64,000 bases of DNA from Eublepharis macularius. Taxonomy: Eukaryota > Chordata > Lepidosauria > Squamata > Eublepharidae. The notes beneath the pieces are model-generated. The model searched no databases. It had not been told where the DNA came from and saw only the letters and a program-made list of their open reading frames with translations. The translations under genes were made by a program, and so were the position numbers. The stretch covers positions 34,975,368 to 35,039,367 of the forward strand of contig NC_072791.1 in the NCBI RefSeq assembly GCF_028583425.1, written 5' to 3'. Of the stretch, positions 14,301 to 22,910 are shown piece by piece (positions within the stretch are counted from its first letter, which is position 1; each line of letters opens with the position of its first letter).

Positions 14301-17166
14301 TTATTGAGGCATAAGCTTTTGAGAATCACAGCCTATATCACAGCCTCACCACCTATATATCTCTGGCCAGTTTCTTCATACGCTCCATGCATCTGACGAA
14401 AAGAGCTGTGATTCTCGAAAGCTTATGCCTCAATAAAGTTGGTTAGTCATACAGATAGGAGGAGGACATGCAAAATTAATACAATGTTTTGTTTTTATTA
14501 ACAACCACAATTATTGTGAAACTTACCAACATATGCTCCCAGTTCCTGTAGTTTTCCCTTTATAGCACTCTACAAGAAAAATTTTTAAAAAAATAAATAA
14601 TTTCAGGTTGCATGTTTTCAAGCATAAGAAATTCAGAAGTGACTCATACAACGCAGAAGTTGTCATACAATGCATAATTAACTTATGAAGCCACAGGCAC
14701 AGGCACAGGCACAGGCACAGGAGGAATTGATGGCTACTAGCTCAAATGGCTTCAGAAATGATTAGATAAATTCACAGAGGATTGATCTATAAATGGCTAT
14801 TAACTATAATAGTTAAATGGATCTTCCAATGCACAAAGCATACATGCTGGAGAGCAAGCAATAAGGATATGGCCTATATATTTTACTCATGGTTCTTCAG
14901 GAAGCATCTGAAGGTTCCCTTTAGTGATGGCCACAAGTACACAAAGGTTTTAAAGGGGATTAGACAGATTCATAAAGAATACATCCATCAGTGACTTCAA
15001 GTCATAGTGTCTAAATAGAACCTCTCCATCCAGAGGCAACAGAACACTGAATACCAGTGCTAGGAGGCAATATCAAGCAAAGGTCTTAACCCCTATGCCC
15101 CATTTGCTCATTCTCCAGGGTAACTGATTGGCCACTGTGAGAAGCAGGATGGTGGACTAGATGGACCCATGGGCTGATGTGGCAAGATTCTGCATACACT
15201 GTAGTGCTCTGTGCAGAGAATCTGAACTGCCATGGGTTCAGTGAGCGCAATCCACACTTCCACCTCTATAATATGGTGTATACCTTTAACTAACTGAATA
15301 GATCAAGATGGGTAGTCGTTTTAGTGTTTGTGGCAGTAGAAAAGAGCAAGAGTTCAGTAGCACCTATAAGACTAACAACATGTGTAGTATGGTATGAGCT
15401 TTGTGAGTTACTGCTCACTTCTTCAGATATCTGAAGAAGTATCTGAAGAACTGAGCTGTGACTCACAAAAACTCATGCCTTACCACAAATTCTGTTAGTC
15501 TTATATGTGCTACTGGACTCTTGCTCTTTTCTACAGCTAACTGAATAGTTAGTTGTATATAACTTCTACACAAGCTTTTCTGCTCATTATATAACTTCTA
15601 CAGAAATGCATCTGTATGTACTGACAGTACCTGACATTAACATTATTGGAATTGGGGTTGTTTTATCTTGCAATTTTTTATTAAGCACTTAAGCATGCTG
15701 GTTTCATAGGCTTATTTCCTATTGCCATTCATTTGCCATTTTTATGGATTCTCCAGGTTTTGGAAACTATATTTGTACATCACAAACGTATATTATGGAG
15801 AGTATCTACATTTTTGCAAAGAAAAATGTATGTTAAAAATTCAGTAAGTCTTGCCTTCATTAAAAAAAAGCTGAGGGGAAAAGGATCTTCTGAAGGTAAC
15901 AAAGAAGAATAAAATAGAATCAGTTGGCTTGCAAAATACAATGAATACTGGTCTTATTTTGTGTGTCATAACTACTCAGAAACTTGAAACTGTTTAGAAG
16001 AATAATGCACTATAATGACCTTTATTACCCTAAACATTACCTGTCCTGTAGGTTTCTATGCTTGAGGTCATCTCTTTACAAGTTTCTATAGTTTAAGATG
16101 GGGTGTGCCTGGATATTAGGTATAAATTATTTGTTCAATTCTATATTTAAGAATTAAAATTTATTTATTTAATGCATTTTATCCCACCTATACTCCAAGA
16201 AACTCTGGGAAGAATGCACACAGTTCTCCTTTACTCCATTTTATCCTCACAACAGCCACCCACTGAGGTAATTAGGTTGAGAGAAATCACACAGTAAAGT
16301 TTCATGACAAACTGAACCCAGTTTGTCCAAACTCTAATCACTACACAACACTGACAATGTGACTGGATATCCATTATTATATCACCTGATTCTAGGCCAC
16401 TCCCACCCCTGCTCATGAACAGCTGAACTAGCCAGACAGTTACAGATAAAAAGCATTTTTTTCTCATTATGAGTAAAATGTCTACGTTTAAACAAAGCTG
16501 GTTGAAAAGCTCCAGTTTATGTGAAGTATTCTATAGATGGAAGCCATCCCTATTGTAATAGAATGGATCCTTTCGAAAGCAGCAAAACAAGAGTGGTTAA
16601 GTTTGGTTTGATGTGATGTAAAATTACAATATTATTAATATATCAAATTCCCTTGCAACAGTAAACGCCTTGTTATTATTAGCATAATGTATTGCGTATT
16701 CCCTGACGTAATAAAAAGCAGACTCCCGTCCTAGGTCAGCATGATAGGGGGGTGGGGTGGGGGGGAGATGAAAAAAAAATCTTTTCCGCAATATTGAGAG
16801 ACCTCCACGGGGGTCTCCTGGGGATGGCTGCTTTCCTTCCACGGGTGCCTGCGAGCGTGGGCATTGCCCGCCCGGCGAGTGCCTAGAGAGAGACAGGGCT
16901 GGGGTCGCATGGCCACGCTCTGACGGGACCGGGGGCGGCATCTCTTCCTCCGGGGCCCCAAAGAAGCTGCCCACAGCCCCGGAGAGAAGAGCCTGCGGGC
17001 TCTCGGGCTGGCTGAGCAACAGGGCGAGGGGTCAGGCCCAGCGCGGCGAGGAGGCTGAGGGAAGAGAGAGGCCTCTGTCCATCGCGCCCGCTGCCTGGCC
17101 CCCGTCGTGCTTCCCGGCTCGTTCTCTCACCCGAATCTTGCGGCTGATCTCGGTGCCGATCTCCAT
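559..17166 (-). CDS. ZC3H14: ZC3H14, 5' part of the gene (coding exons 1-9 of a spliced gene, 3' exons outside the window)
   Basis: Zinc finger CCCH-type protein 14 (MSUT2, Nab2 family) is a nuclear protein that binds polyadenosine RNA and helps control poly(A) tail length and RNA export. Nine minus-strand exons join at 17131-17166, 14527-14569, 12820-12934, 9130-9170, 7593-7788, 6121-6541, 3003-3172, 2165-2265 and 559-714. Every splice phase fits and all junctions are GT-AG, giving 1279 coding bases, about 426 residues. The N-terminus is the PWI-like domain (starts MEIGTEISRKIR). Exon 6 carries IDIKPEPDDLIDED with a SUMO-type IKPE site. Exon 7 has a basic RKRKLP patch (likely nuclear signal) and a run of nine glutamates. 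The C-terminal CCCH fingers lie beyond the left edge, so the gene is partial here. It is divergent from PTPN21, about 9 kb away. Identification rests on remembered similarity to human ZC3H14 along all nine exons. Confidence 0.95.
1030..1430. repeat. Long member of the shared foldback repeat family
   Basis: Starts with gtccagtagcacctttaag and continues with ttattgtagcataagctttt and a cagatgcatgg core, the left-arm sequence found again at 14270 and in part at 15345, 18410, 28160 and 59325. Here the right arm is missing and about 250 bases of internal sequence follow the core. The right boundary is uncertain. Confidence 0.5.
1563..1790 (+). repeat. tRNA-derived MIR/CORE-type SINE, diverged
   Basis: Reads gcatagtgtttaagtggctg, a box-B-like aggtttgactc, then gtagccttgggtaagccact and a tail with tattgtggggctaataaca. 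This is the order of a MIR-like SINE: tRNA head, then the conserved core. It lies in ZC3H14 intron 8. Confidence 0.55.
2165..2265 (-). CDS. ZC3H14: ZC3H14 coding exon 8
   Basis: A 101-bp exon (acceptor AG at 2267-2266, donor GTAATT at 2164-2159), phase 1 to phase 1. It encodes PSLPPSKQANKNLILKAISE followed by AQESVTKTTNYAT. It is too short to show as an open frame with its own start and was found by following the spliced reading from exon 7. The match to the vertebrate protein is nearly complete. Confidence 0.92.
2266..3002. other. ZC3H14 intron 7
   Basis: Intron between exons 8 and 7. It is AT-rich, and I see no repeat family or RNA gene. A plus-strand open frame at 2419-2637 has no recognisable content. 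Confidence 0.6.
3003..3172 (-). CDS. ZC3H14: ZC3H14 coding exon 7
   Basis: 170 bp, acceptor AG at 3174-3173, donor GTACTG at 3002-2997, phase 0 to 2. It encodes DENSRKRKLPVVSSVVRVKR, a long glutamate run, then GGISSSVSVPAKPER. The basic cluster is the likely nuclear localisation signal. The plus strand across this exon is a CTT/CTC tract that yields a spurious leucine-rich open frame. Confidence 0.95.
3441..3528. repeat. 88-bp near-perfect palindrome
   Basis: The left arm 3441-3479 and the right arm 3493-3528 are reverse complements with only a few differences, around a 13-nt spacer. The innermost run tatagtgccactgtgtata is matched exactly by tatacacagtggcactata. The architecture (arms of about 37 bp, short loop) is like a minimal mariner-type MITE, and a transcript would fold into a pre-miRNA-sized hairpin. 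Confidence 0.75.
3571..3750 (+). repeat. tRNA-derived MIR-like SINE
   Basis: An RNA polymerase III box A (tggtctagtgg, 3578-3588) and box B (ggtttgattcc, 3621-3631) are spaced as in a tRNA head. They are followed by a core with gggaccttgggtcagtcaca and a tail ctcacagggtgattactgtt. It is the best preserved example here of the family also seen at 1563, 8392(-), 16145(-), 28835 and 34095. Confidence 0.75.
6121..6541 (-). CDS. ZC3H14: ZC3H14 coding exon 6
   Basis: The largest exon here, 421 bp. Acceptor AG is at 6543-6542 and donor GTAAGT at 6120-6115, phase 2 to 0. It encodes about 140 residues including MSTVKPLRELSPLEAVIDIK, PEPDDLIDEDFNFVQEN and VTVTYGSSRPSVEIYRPPAS. IKPE fits the SUMO consensus. 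The open frame begins at an internal methionine, but the exon starts 31 nt further upstream at the acceptor. Confidence 0.95.
6542..7592. other. ZC3H14 intron 5
   Basis: Intron with a diverged SINE-like stretch at about 7225-7390 (ctcacagggttgttgtgagg) and an old MIR at about 7395-7560. The first 650 bases show nothing notable. Confidence 0.6.
7395..7560 (-). repeat. Ancient MIR SINE remnant
   Basis: On the minus strand the order of pieces matches MIR. On the plus strand one reads, reversed, the region that precedes and follows tattattattcccacactgc, with gcacagctgagagccgaacc corresponding to the end of the MIR tRNA and core portion. It is strongly diverged, consistent with an amniote-old insertion. 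Confidence 0.5.
7593..7788 (-). CDS. ZC3H14: ZC3H14 coding exon 5
   Basis: 196 bp, acceptor AG at 7790-7789, donor GTAAGG at 7592-7587, phase 1 to 2. It encodes EPPSLKTSESNIFEHSMSSG and later RPERTDTRVSTSSQDQRG. It is serine-rich and likely disordered, and diverges more from the human protein than exons 3, 6 and 8 while keeping the anchors at both ends. Confidence 0.92.
8284..8313. repeat. (CT)n microsatellite
   Basis: About 15 uninterrupted CT units. The three overlapping plus-strand open frames near 8137-8516 are by-products of this repeat. Confidence 0.9.
8392..8582 (-). repeat. MIR-like tRNA SINE, minus orientation
   Basis: Read on the minus strand it starts ccagtgtaatggttaggggt (tRNA-like head) and ends with the gtagtgaaaggtggggtata tail typical of this family. 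It lies in ZC3H14 intron 4. Confidence 0.6.
9130..9170 (-). CDS. ZC3H14: ZC3H14 coding exon 4
   Basis: A 41-bp microexon (acceptor ctcttccAG with AG at 9172-9171, donor GTAAGT at 9129-9124), phase 2 to 1. It completes a split tryptophan codon and encodes LHGVLDKLRSVTT. It is too short for open-frame detection and was found by spliced continuation. Confidence 0.92.
9530..10350 (+). repeat. Decayed CR1/L2-like LINE reverse transcriptase fragment
   Basis: With frameshifts and stops, the plus strand can be read through the C-terminal half of an L2/CR1-type ORF2. A degenerate catalytic block near 9610-9650 (HQYSDDI-like, in place of the family's HQYADD) is followed by a region resembling the conserved SHLNWMTATHSTW segment (family: SRLDYCNALY). 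It is not coding today. Confidence 0.6.
10845..11170 (+). repeat. CR1/L2-like LINE 3' ORF fragment
   Basis: The open frame 10912-11169 reads VPYYLWHCLFPYPLPLQLCS and later FSAVPSTLWNGLPDEIRKAS, the typical end of L2/CR1 ORF2 where the family has SVLAPRLWNALPDEIR-like text. It may be the 3' continuation of the element at 9530, split by later insertions. Confidence 0.65.
11525..12120. mobile_element. hAT-like MITE with nested LINE insertion
   Basis: Terminal inverted repeats cagtggttctcaac and gttgagaaacactg bound the element. Flanking 8-mers gtatagac (11517-11524) and gtacagac (12121-12128) agree at 7 of 8 positions, as expected for an old hAT target duplication. Inside lies a minus-strand LINE tail (11602-11806), plus a second tail-like piece near 12004-12045. 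Confidence 0.7.
11602..11806 (-). mobile_element. LINE 3' end nested in a hAT-like element
   Basis: Flanked by taaaaattg on both sides (11593-11601 and 11807-11815), a 9-bp target duplication. The minus strand encodes a short C-terminus EIVAKFLYSAMAILHDK and then the tail atgccaataaaggcttgctt ending in a TTGAC/CTTGA satellite. The protein end resembles that of the LINE at 50035-50815, so both belong to one family. Confidence 0.7.
12820..12934 (-). CDS. ZC3H14: ZC3H14 coding exon 3
   Basis: 115 bp, acceptor AG at 12936-12935, donor GTATGT at 12819-12814, phase 1 to 2. It encodes the heart of the N-terminal PWI-like domain: DEELPDYIMVMVANKKSQEQ and MTEDLSLFLGNNTVRFTV. Near-identical to the mammalian protein as remembered. 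Confidence 0.95.
12935..14526. other. ZC3H14 intron 2
   Basis: From 12935 to about 14220 nothing is recognised beyond AT-rich intron. 14230-14460 is a foldback repeat (own entry). Confidence 0.6.
14230..14460. repeat. Foldback repeat with 44-bp inverted arms
   Basis: The left arm 14289-14332 and the right arm 14405-14448 are reverse complements apart from one or two positions (gactaaccaactttattgag against ctcaataaagttggttagtc at the outer ends). It is preceded by a cgttagtctgtagttgcaaa lead that recurs with this family in reptile genomes. It lies in ZC3H14 intron 2. Confidence 0.8.
14527..14569 (-). CDS. ZC3H14: ZC3H14 coding exon 2
   Basis: A 43-bp microexon, acceptor AG at 14571-14570, donor GTAAGT at 14526-14521, phase 0 to 1. 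It encodes SAIKGKLQELGAYV, continuing MEIGTEISRKIR from exon 1. Invisible as an open frame; found by following the conserved N-terminus. Confidence 0.94.
14693..14722. repeat. (CAGGCA)n microsatellite
   Basis: Five contiguous hexanucleotide units in ZC3H14 intron 1. Confidence 0.9.
14760..15190 (+). repeat. Dispersed repeat, unclassified family
   Basis: It ends with ggactagatggacccatggg and gctgatgtggcaagattct and starts with aaattcacagaggattgatc. A similar order of motifs recurs at 50930-51330 (gtggactacatggataattt, ctgatccagtatggatgct), so both are copies of one family of about 400 bp. A reverse piece is at 32376-32472. Confidence 0.5.
15340..15530. repeat. Foldback repeat
   Basis: Outer arms gcaagagttcagtagcacct (from 15347) and gtgctactggactcttgct (to about 15525) pair with each other, as do the inner arms around gtatgagctttgtgag and ctcacaaaaactcatgcc. 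A small inner palindrome of tatctgaagaa units lies at the centre. Same family as 59325-59515. Confidence 0.75.
16145..16355 (-). repeat. MIR-like SINE, minus orientation
   Basis: On the plus strand it reads atcccacctatactccaaga, ttatcctcacaacagccacc and aactctaatcactacacaac, the reversed order of tail, core and tRNA head of the local SINE family. Confidence 0.5.
17131..17166 (-). CDS. ZC3H14: ZC3H14 coding exon 1 (start codon)
   Basis: ATG at 17166-17164, then MEIGTEISRKIR and the donor GTGAGAG at 17130. The 36-bp coding part ends in phase 0 and continues perfectly into exon 2. The start is chosen because it is the conserved N-terminus of the family and lies in a CpG island with a strong Kozak context. 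Confidence 0.95.
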
Positions 17167-17281
17167 GGCCACCGACTCCGCCGAGCGCCTCCCGGGTACA
17201 AAAGCAAAACTAGGCCCCAGCCGAGCCCAAAGTCTTGGTAGCGCAGGACGGTCCGCAGCCGCTAGTGGCCTCCGCCGGCAG

Positions 17282-17294
17282 CGCCCCCTACTGG
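17282..17294 (-). promoter_or_regulatory. CTCF-like motif beside the ZC3H14 start
   Basis: cgccccctactgg fits the reverse-complement CTCF core (YGCCMYCTRSTGG) at all 13 positions. It lies about 120 bp upstream of the start codon in the CpG island, a common location for CTCF binding. Confidence 0.5.
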
Positions 17295-18322
17295 GCAATG
17301 TGGGGGCGATCCGCGAGTCTTCGGAGGGCCGAAGCAGATGGCGGCGCGGGAAGCGAGGGGAGGGTGGCTGAGGCGCCGCTTGCCTTTTCATGGGGCCTCC
17401 ATAGGCGTACTTGTTTGTAATACAGAGAGGAGGCGGACGGCGTTGTTATACCCGCCCTTTTCTCGTTTCATACAGACATACTTTACACGACGCTGCTTCC
17501 AAAACTGAAAAGCAGTAAAATAACAATAACAGCCAAACAATAAAATAGCTGTTAAACAGTAAAAACACAGCAGGGATTCACAACGCTATCCTATATACTG
17601 AGCAGCCATAAAGGCAGCTAAAAATTAAACATAATAAAATACATCATAAAGATAATTAAAAAACAGTCAAAAATAAATATATAAAACGCAAGGCAGCAAT
17701 TCGGAGGGTTAAGGGATGGACGTTATCTCTTCTGAAATCCAAATATATAGAATCTTTTCCCCTCTTTGTCCTTGGTCCCACTGTTTGGATTACATTATCT
17801 GCATGGAGGCCAGCTCTTCTCAATACACTATAGAGATATATATTGCAGTGAGAGCCCTTACTATTAGTAGGTACTGAAATAATTGGGGGATACACCAGCA
17901 TAATTCTCTAATAGTGAAATCAATGGGCTTAGACTGGAGTAACTCTTCTTAGGATTTCACAGTAAGTTCCCATTTCTGAAAAAAATGCACAGGCCTCTTA
18001 TTAAAAGTCAGAATTCAGCACATACTAGCAAAATTGTATGGCTGAGCTCCAAAGTAGTGCTGATAATATTAATATATTTATCAGCTGCCTGCAATGTTTA
18101 ATGCGACCTGTACACTCTCAGTCTACCTTTTTTCTCATTCTTTAAGCTTTTTAAAGAATGCAGTCTTTTACAAGGGCAATAACACAGATCTATCAGAAAG
18201 ACATAACTGGGGATTTTGTTTCCTGTTCCAAGCAGACACAAGGCTTTAGAAATCAAGATCCAGGTCTTTCTTCTCTTTCTACCCCCCCCCCTTTTACTTT
18301 CTATTCCCTATTTTCTATGTAA

Positions 18323-18327
<5 letters not shown>

Positions 18328-18393
<66 letters not shown>
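18328..18393. repeat. (AT)n microsatellite, about 33 units
   Basis: An uninterrupted TA/AT run of about 66 bp, directly preceding a foldback repeat. The tyrosine-isoleucine open frame across it is an artefact. Confidence 0.95.
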
Positions 18394-18398
<5 letters not shown>

Positions 18399-18409
18399 AT
18401 AAAAAAATT

Positions 18410-18502
18410 ACAAGATCCAGGTCCAAAAGCACCTTAAAGACCAACTAGATTTTTCCTTGGTCTAGTTGGTATTTAAAGTGCTATTGGACCCAGATCTTGC
18501 TG
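18410..18502. repeat. Compact foldback repeat
   Basis: The left arm 18410-18449 (caagatccaggtccaaaagc, then accaactaga) and the right arm 18461-18502 (tctagttggt, then ggacccagatcttgct) are inverted copies with a short spacer. This is a minimal form of the window-wide foldback family. Confidence 0.75.
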
Positions 18503-20793
18503 TTCTATTGCAGACCAACACAGCGAGCTACCTGAAACAATACTTTCTAAAAGTTTCCAAAGTTTTTCTACTGTTATTAATATGGAAAATACTTCTTTTC
18601 CTCCTGAATATATTTGATCCTTTGGGGTATAAATTTCCTTTTTTTTTGCATTTCAGAGTCTGCTGCTAACAGGGCAACAGGGTTTCTGTACACTATTATC
18701 AGCTGCTGCATCACAAATATTTTCGCTCCAGGTCACAGACATTTAAAAACATGCTCAATGGCCCATTTATAGCATCTGTAAGCCTAATTTAAAGGAAAGA
18801 TTATAATATTCCTGGGAGCGGTAAACACAAAGCAAATAGATTTGGAAAGTGGCTTACTTTAATTAGAAAGACTTAATATAAATGATCATATAATGAAAAA
18901 GAACTGATCAGCTGCTATTTGCTGTAACCCGGACATGTATTTCTGAAATACCCCTTAGCCAAAGAAGCAGCTGTTCCATTGCTGACATTCTCCCCGCTAA
19001 GCGTTCCAACTTTCAAAGGTAATGGCTGCAAGTCTGCATAGTCTTCTCTTAGATGAGTTAAATAGATGAAGCATCTTCATATATTCAACTGTCAAACACA
19101 GTTTCTAGCACTTTGATTATTTTTTAAATTCTTTACTGAGCCTTTTTCATAGTTAATTTCCAGTTATTTCATTTCAAAGGCTATATTTATTCCCTGTTGC
19201 TTCACTGCTTTTCCTCTTCTTATTTTTCTTTTAAAGAACACATTTGTTTAAAAATTGCAAAGTGCATTGCGGTCTTTATTGGGTGTATACAACACCCCTG
19301 TAATGTCTGTTACCGCCCATGAGGTTGAGGGGTAGGCTAGATGCAACATACAAGTTGAATTGCTGGATGTTGTAATTTCATTGGAGAGACAACTTTTTTC
19401 TCTTGCTCATAGGAATTGTATGCAACTTGACACCAAAGGCACTAACATATTATATATGTACTTGCCCACTAGAACTGAGCACAGGATGCTGGTTTTCAAA
19501 AGCCTTAAAATCATAACCTGAAACATCTATTTTTCTCCCCCCACCTCTTTTTTATTTTGTAACCTCCAGCCCAAAGAAGTGTCCTGAACAACTTGTAAGT
19601 TTGTGCTCTTTGGTACTAATAAAATATTTTCTGGTTTGTGGACTGTGGTTTAGTTTTTTATTTTGGACTAATATGGCTACAAACCTGTTTTCTAACCTGT
19701 GACCAAACATGTAATATTAACTCAATGACACTTTTAACACTGGAAAAGCTGCTTCCAGAGGGGCAACTGGGATCAGAGAAGCAGCTGGGGGTGAAGGTGT
19801 TTAACTCTTTTACTGTCTCCAGATTTTTTCCTTGGTGTCTGGATTCACCAACATCACAGTGGGACTGCAACCAGGCTGAATCTACTTAGCTCAGCCATGA
19901 AAGAGAAAGTGGAGGGTTCCCCTGAATTTATGGAAACAAGTATAGGAATGTGAAGGCTGATCTTCAGAGACTGGGAGTTTGATCTGTACCAACCAGCTAT
20001 AAGATTCCAAACAATTTACCCAGCCCTCTCCTGATGCCAGTTTCCAAGCATTTCACTTTTTGATGACAGCTATGGATTAGGCAAGCTGCATACCAGCAAA
20101 AAGGCCACAGCAAGAGCTGAGTGAGATTGCTCCAGGGATAACTTTTGGGAGAAAGCAGTAATGGTCAAGCAGCATAAAAGGGGGAGATATGGTCCACTCT
20201 ATTTTTCGATGCCAAAGACATGGCTGCTACTCAGACTGAGTCCAGCTATCCATTCTAGACTCAAGCCGAGTCTGCATGGGTCTATTTTGCAGGTTCAGTT
20301 CCCATACAGCAGTGTTTTTTTCCTGACCATCTACTCCAGATTTGCCACCATGAGTAGTCACTCTGGCCACTATGCAGCTTTTCTGCAGCTTTCCTTGGAA
20401 CACTTATGCCATGACATTTTTTCTAAATCTGCTTTGCAGTCTGCTGTTTCCCCATGCAATACTCTTTATTCTGGTTTTGCGTGTTCCACCCTCTTCCCCT
20501 CTCTTCCACCCCCTGCCAGCCCACTTCATTGTGATTGGCTACTCTTGTCTATCCAGCCACTCCCTCTCTCCTCCTTTCCATCCCCCTCCCCTCCTCCTTT
20601 CCTCTTTTAAATTTTTTTTTAATGTCCAACACAGGACCGATGAATCACTGGTCTGAGTATGCAGAGGGAAGTTCTCTTTTTATTCTTTTTGCTCTGGCAT
20701 GGATGGGAATATTGTATAGGGGGCTAAATATCTGGGTATCAGAAATGAAGATTTTAATATCGAGATTTAGATTCTGTAGATTCTCTAAAACTT

Positions 20794-22894
20794 TTTATTA
20801 TAAAAAAATTTTATTGGATGGGTCAATATACACAAATCATAATACTCAATATCAATATCCATCACATTATATCTCTCCCACCCATTTCCCCCCCTTTTCA
20901 GTTGACTTCCAACAGTTTTCCATTCCCTTCATCTACATTACATCACTATCTCCTATAATATTAATTTCTACATTATAATATATAATATAACATATCCATA
21001 TCTACCATGTTTAAAATAAGTCTCTAATATTACTTTCAAGACTATAATATAAAATATACTATATCATTCTTACTTATACACCTCTAACTAATATAGAGTA
21101 AAGATCTATTCTCCCCTCTTAACAACTATCCAAAGACCACATTTTGCCTTTCATGTCCCACTTTTTTTCCACATCATTCTTAAGTTTCTCCCAACTCATA
21201 ACATATTCCACAGTATCTTGTTCTTTCAACTTCCTTGTTAGCTTGTCCATTTCTGCCATATTTAGTAATTTCAAAATCCAATCTTCCACTGATGGTATCT
21301 CTTGAGTCTTCCACAACTGTGCATAAGACATCCTAGCCACAGTTATCATATAAAACACCATTGTTCTGTCCATTCTATCAAATTCTTCTAGGTTCATACT
21401 TAATAACAACAATTCTGGGTTCTTAATCACATTTTTCTGTAAAATATCTGACATAACCTCTACAATTTCCCCCCAGAATTGTTTAGCTTTTTCACAAGTC
21501 CACCACATATGATAAAAAGAACCTTCATGTTTCTTACATTTCCAACACTTATCTGACATTTGACTATTACCATTTGCTAACTTTTTTGGCATTAAATACC
21601 ATCTATACATCATTTTATACACATTTTCTCTTATATGTTGAAATTTTTATAGTATTTTTCCACAACCTTTCCCAAGCTTCCATCAGTATATCTTTATTAC
21701 AATTTATTGCCCACTTAACCATCTGTACTTTAACTATCTCATCTTCTGTAAACCATTTTAACAGAATCTTATATACTTTAGATATCATCTTTTCCCCCTC
21801 TTGAAGTAAACATTTTTCTAGTTCCGAGTTTTTAGTCCTAAATCCTACCTTTCTACGATCTGTATCATATAAGTCTTTTATTTGTCTATATTGAAACCAA
21901 CCATACTGAAACAGCAGTTCTTCATTGGTTTTAAGTATATATTTATCACAATCTACTCTTAAAATTTCTTTATATGTCCTCCACTCCTCTCCATCATATT
22001 CCACCTTTGGGTTTACAACTTCTGCAGGTATAATCCACATTGGAGTCTCTTCATCTAAATATCTCTTATATTTTTTCCAAACCGCAAATAAACTCCGTCT
22101 CACAAAATGATGTAAAAACATAGCATCAGCTCTTGTCTTCTCATACCACAGATATGCATGCCATCCAAAAAATTTGTTATATCCTTCCAACGTCAATAGC
22201 TTGTGGTTTTTCAATAACATCCACTCTTTCAACCAAACCAGACATATAGCTCCGTGATACAATTGCAAATTCGGTAATTGTAGTCTGCCTCTCTCCCTAG
22301 CATCATATAATACCTTCATCTTGACTCTGGGCTTCTTCCCTGCCCATACAAAGTTCAAAATCTTCCTTTGCCATTTTTCAAATTGCTTATTATCTTTCAC
22401 AATTAGTATTGTTTGCATTAAAAACATTATCCTCGGAAGTACAGTCATCTTAATTACAGCAATACGGCCCAACCATGATAAATTCATTTTGTTCCATTTC
22501 AACATGTCCATATCTATTTGCTGCCATAATTTGTCATAGTTATTTTTAAAAAGATCAATATTTTTCGCAGTCAGCTCAATACCTAGATATTTTGTTTTAT
22601 GGACTACCTCACAGTTTGTTATCTCCATTAAATCTTGTTGTTCTTGCTTAGACATATTTTTACATATTAATTTTGATTTGCTCTTATTTATGTAAAATCC
22701 TGCTAAATCCCCAAATTCTTTTATTTTCTCCATCAATCTTGGCATATTTTGGATTGGATCTTCCACTATCACCATAATATCATCGGCAAAAGCTCTCACT
22801 TTATATGAGAATCCTTTAATTTTCAAGCCTCTTATATCATCTTCACGTATCTGCCTCAATAGAATTTCCAATACCATCACAAACAACAATGGGG
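20794..22894 (-). mobile_element. 5'-truncated L1 LINE insertion
   Basis: Bounded by a perfect 16-bp target duplication agattctctaaaactt (20778-20793 and 22895-22910). On the minus strand the element starts inside the ORF2 reverse transcriptase just before the AFADDIMV catalytic motif, runs through the thumb and connection region, and ends with a CX2CX8HX4C C-terminal motif, a short 3' UTR and an A/T-rich tail. The body is broken only once (near 21645), so the copy is young. It cannot move by itself because endonuclease, the N-terminal part of the reverse transcriptase and ORF1 are missing. Confidence 0.9.
21119..22889 (-). pseudogene. L1 ORF2 C-terminal part, truncated and frameshifted
   Basis: Two minus-strand frames, 22889-21615 (424 residues) and 21622-21119 (167 residues), are consecutive parts of one ORF2. 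The first holds the FADD active site and the KYLGIEL and LSWLGRIAVIKM blocks. The second holds CWKCKKHEGSFYHMWWTC, the L1 C-terminal cysteine motif. The join is a single-base length change in an A-run near 21645-21650. Not functional. Confidence 0.88.
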
Positions 22895-22910
22895 AGATTC
22901 TCTAAAACTT

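Larger units (their letters stand above)
14570..17130. other. ZC3H14 intron 1
   Basis: Contains a CAGGCA hexanucleotide repeat (14693-14722), a dispersed repeat at about 14760-15190, a foldback repeat (15340-15530) and a minus-strand SINE (16145-16355). 15540-16140 and 16360-16620 show no recognised element. The end nearest exon 1 (from about 16800) is the CpG island. Confidence 0.6.
16800..17440 (-). promoter_or_regulatory. CpG-island promoter region of ZC3H14
   Basis: Dense CpG and high GC surround coding exon 1, in sharp contrast to the AT-rich flanks. The start codon has a strong context (GTGGCC before ATGG). A YY1-like agatggcgg is at 17336-17344 and a CTCF-like cgccccctactgg at 17282-17294. 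No TATA box is evident. The transcription start is probably between about 17200 and 17400 but cannot be placed from sequence alone. Confidence 0.7.
17441..20777. other. Intergenic DNA between ZC3H14 and PTPN21, left part
   Basis: AT-rich sequence. It contains the (AT)n tract at 18328-18393 and a foldback at 18410-18502. 18510-20777 carries no clear gene or named repeat. Plus-strand open frames at 20161-20978 run through CT-rich low-complexity DNA and have no recognisable domain. Confidence 0.6.

Noticed and set aside
17032..17391. 119-residue minus-strand frame across ZC3H14 exon 1
   Set aside because: Only the 12 codons before the GTGAG donor match the family; the rest is 5' leader and intron of a CpG island.
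18216..18437. 73-residue plus-strand frame with a tyrosine-isoleucine run
   Set aside because: It is a translation of the (AT)n microsatellite.
20161..20978. Plus-strand frames of 94-149 residues upstream of the L1
   Set aside because: Low-complexity CT-rich DNA; no recognised domain, no splice or promoter context.
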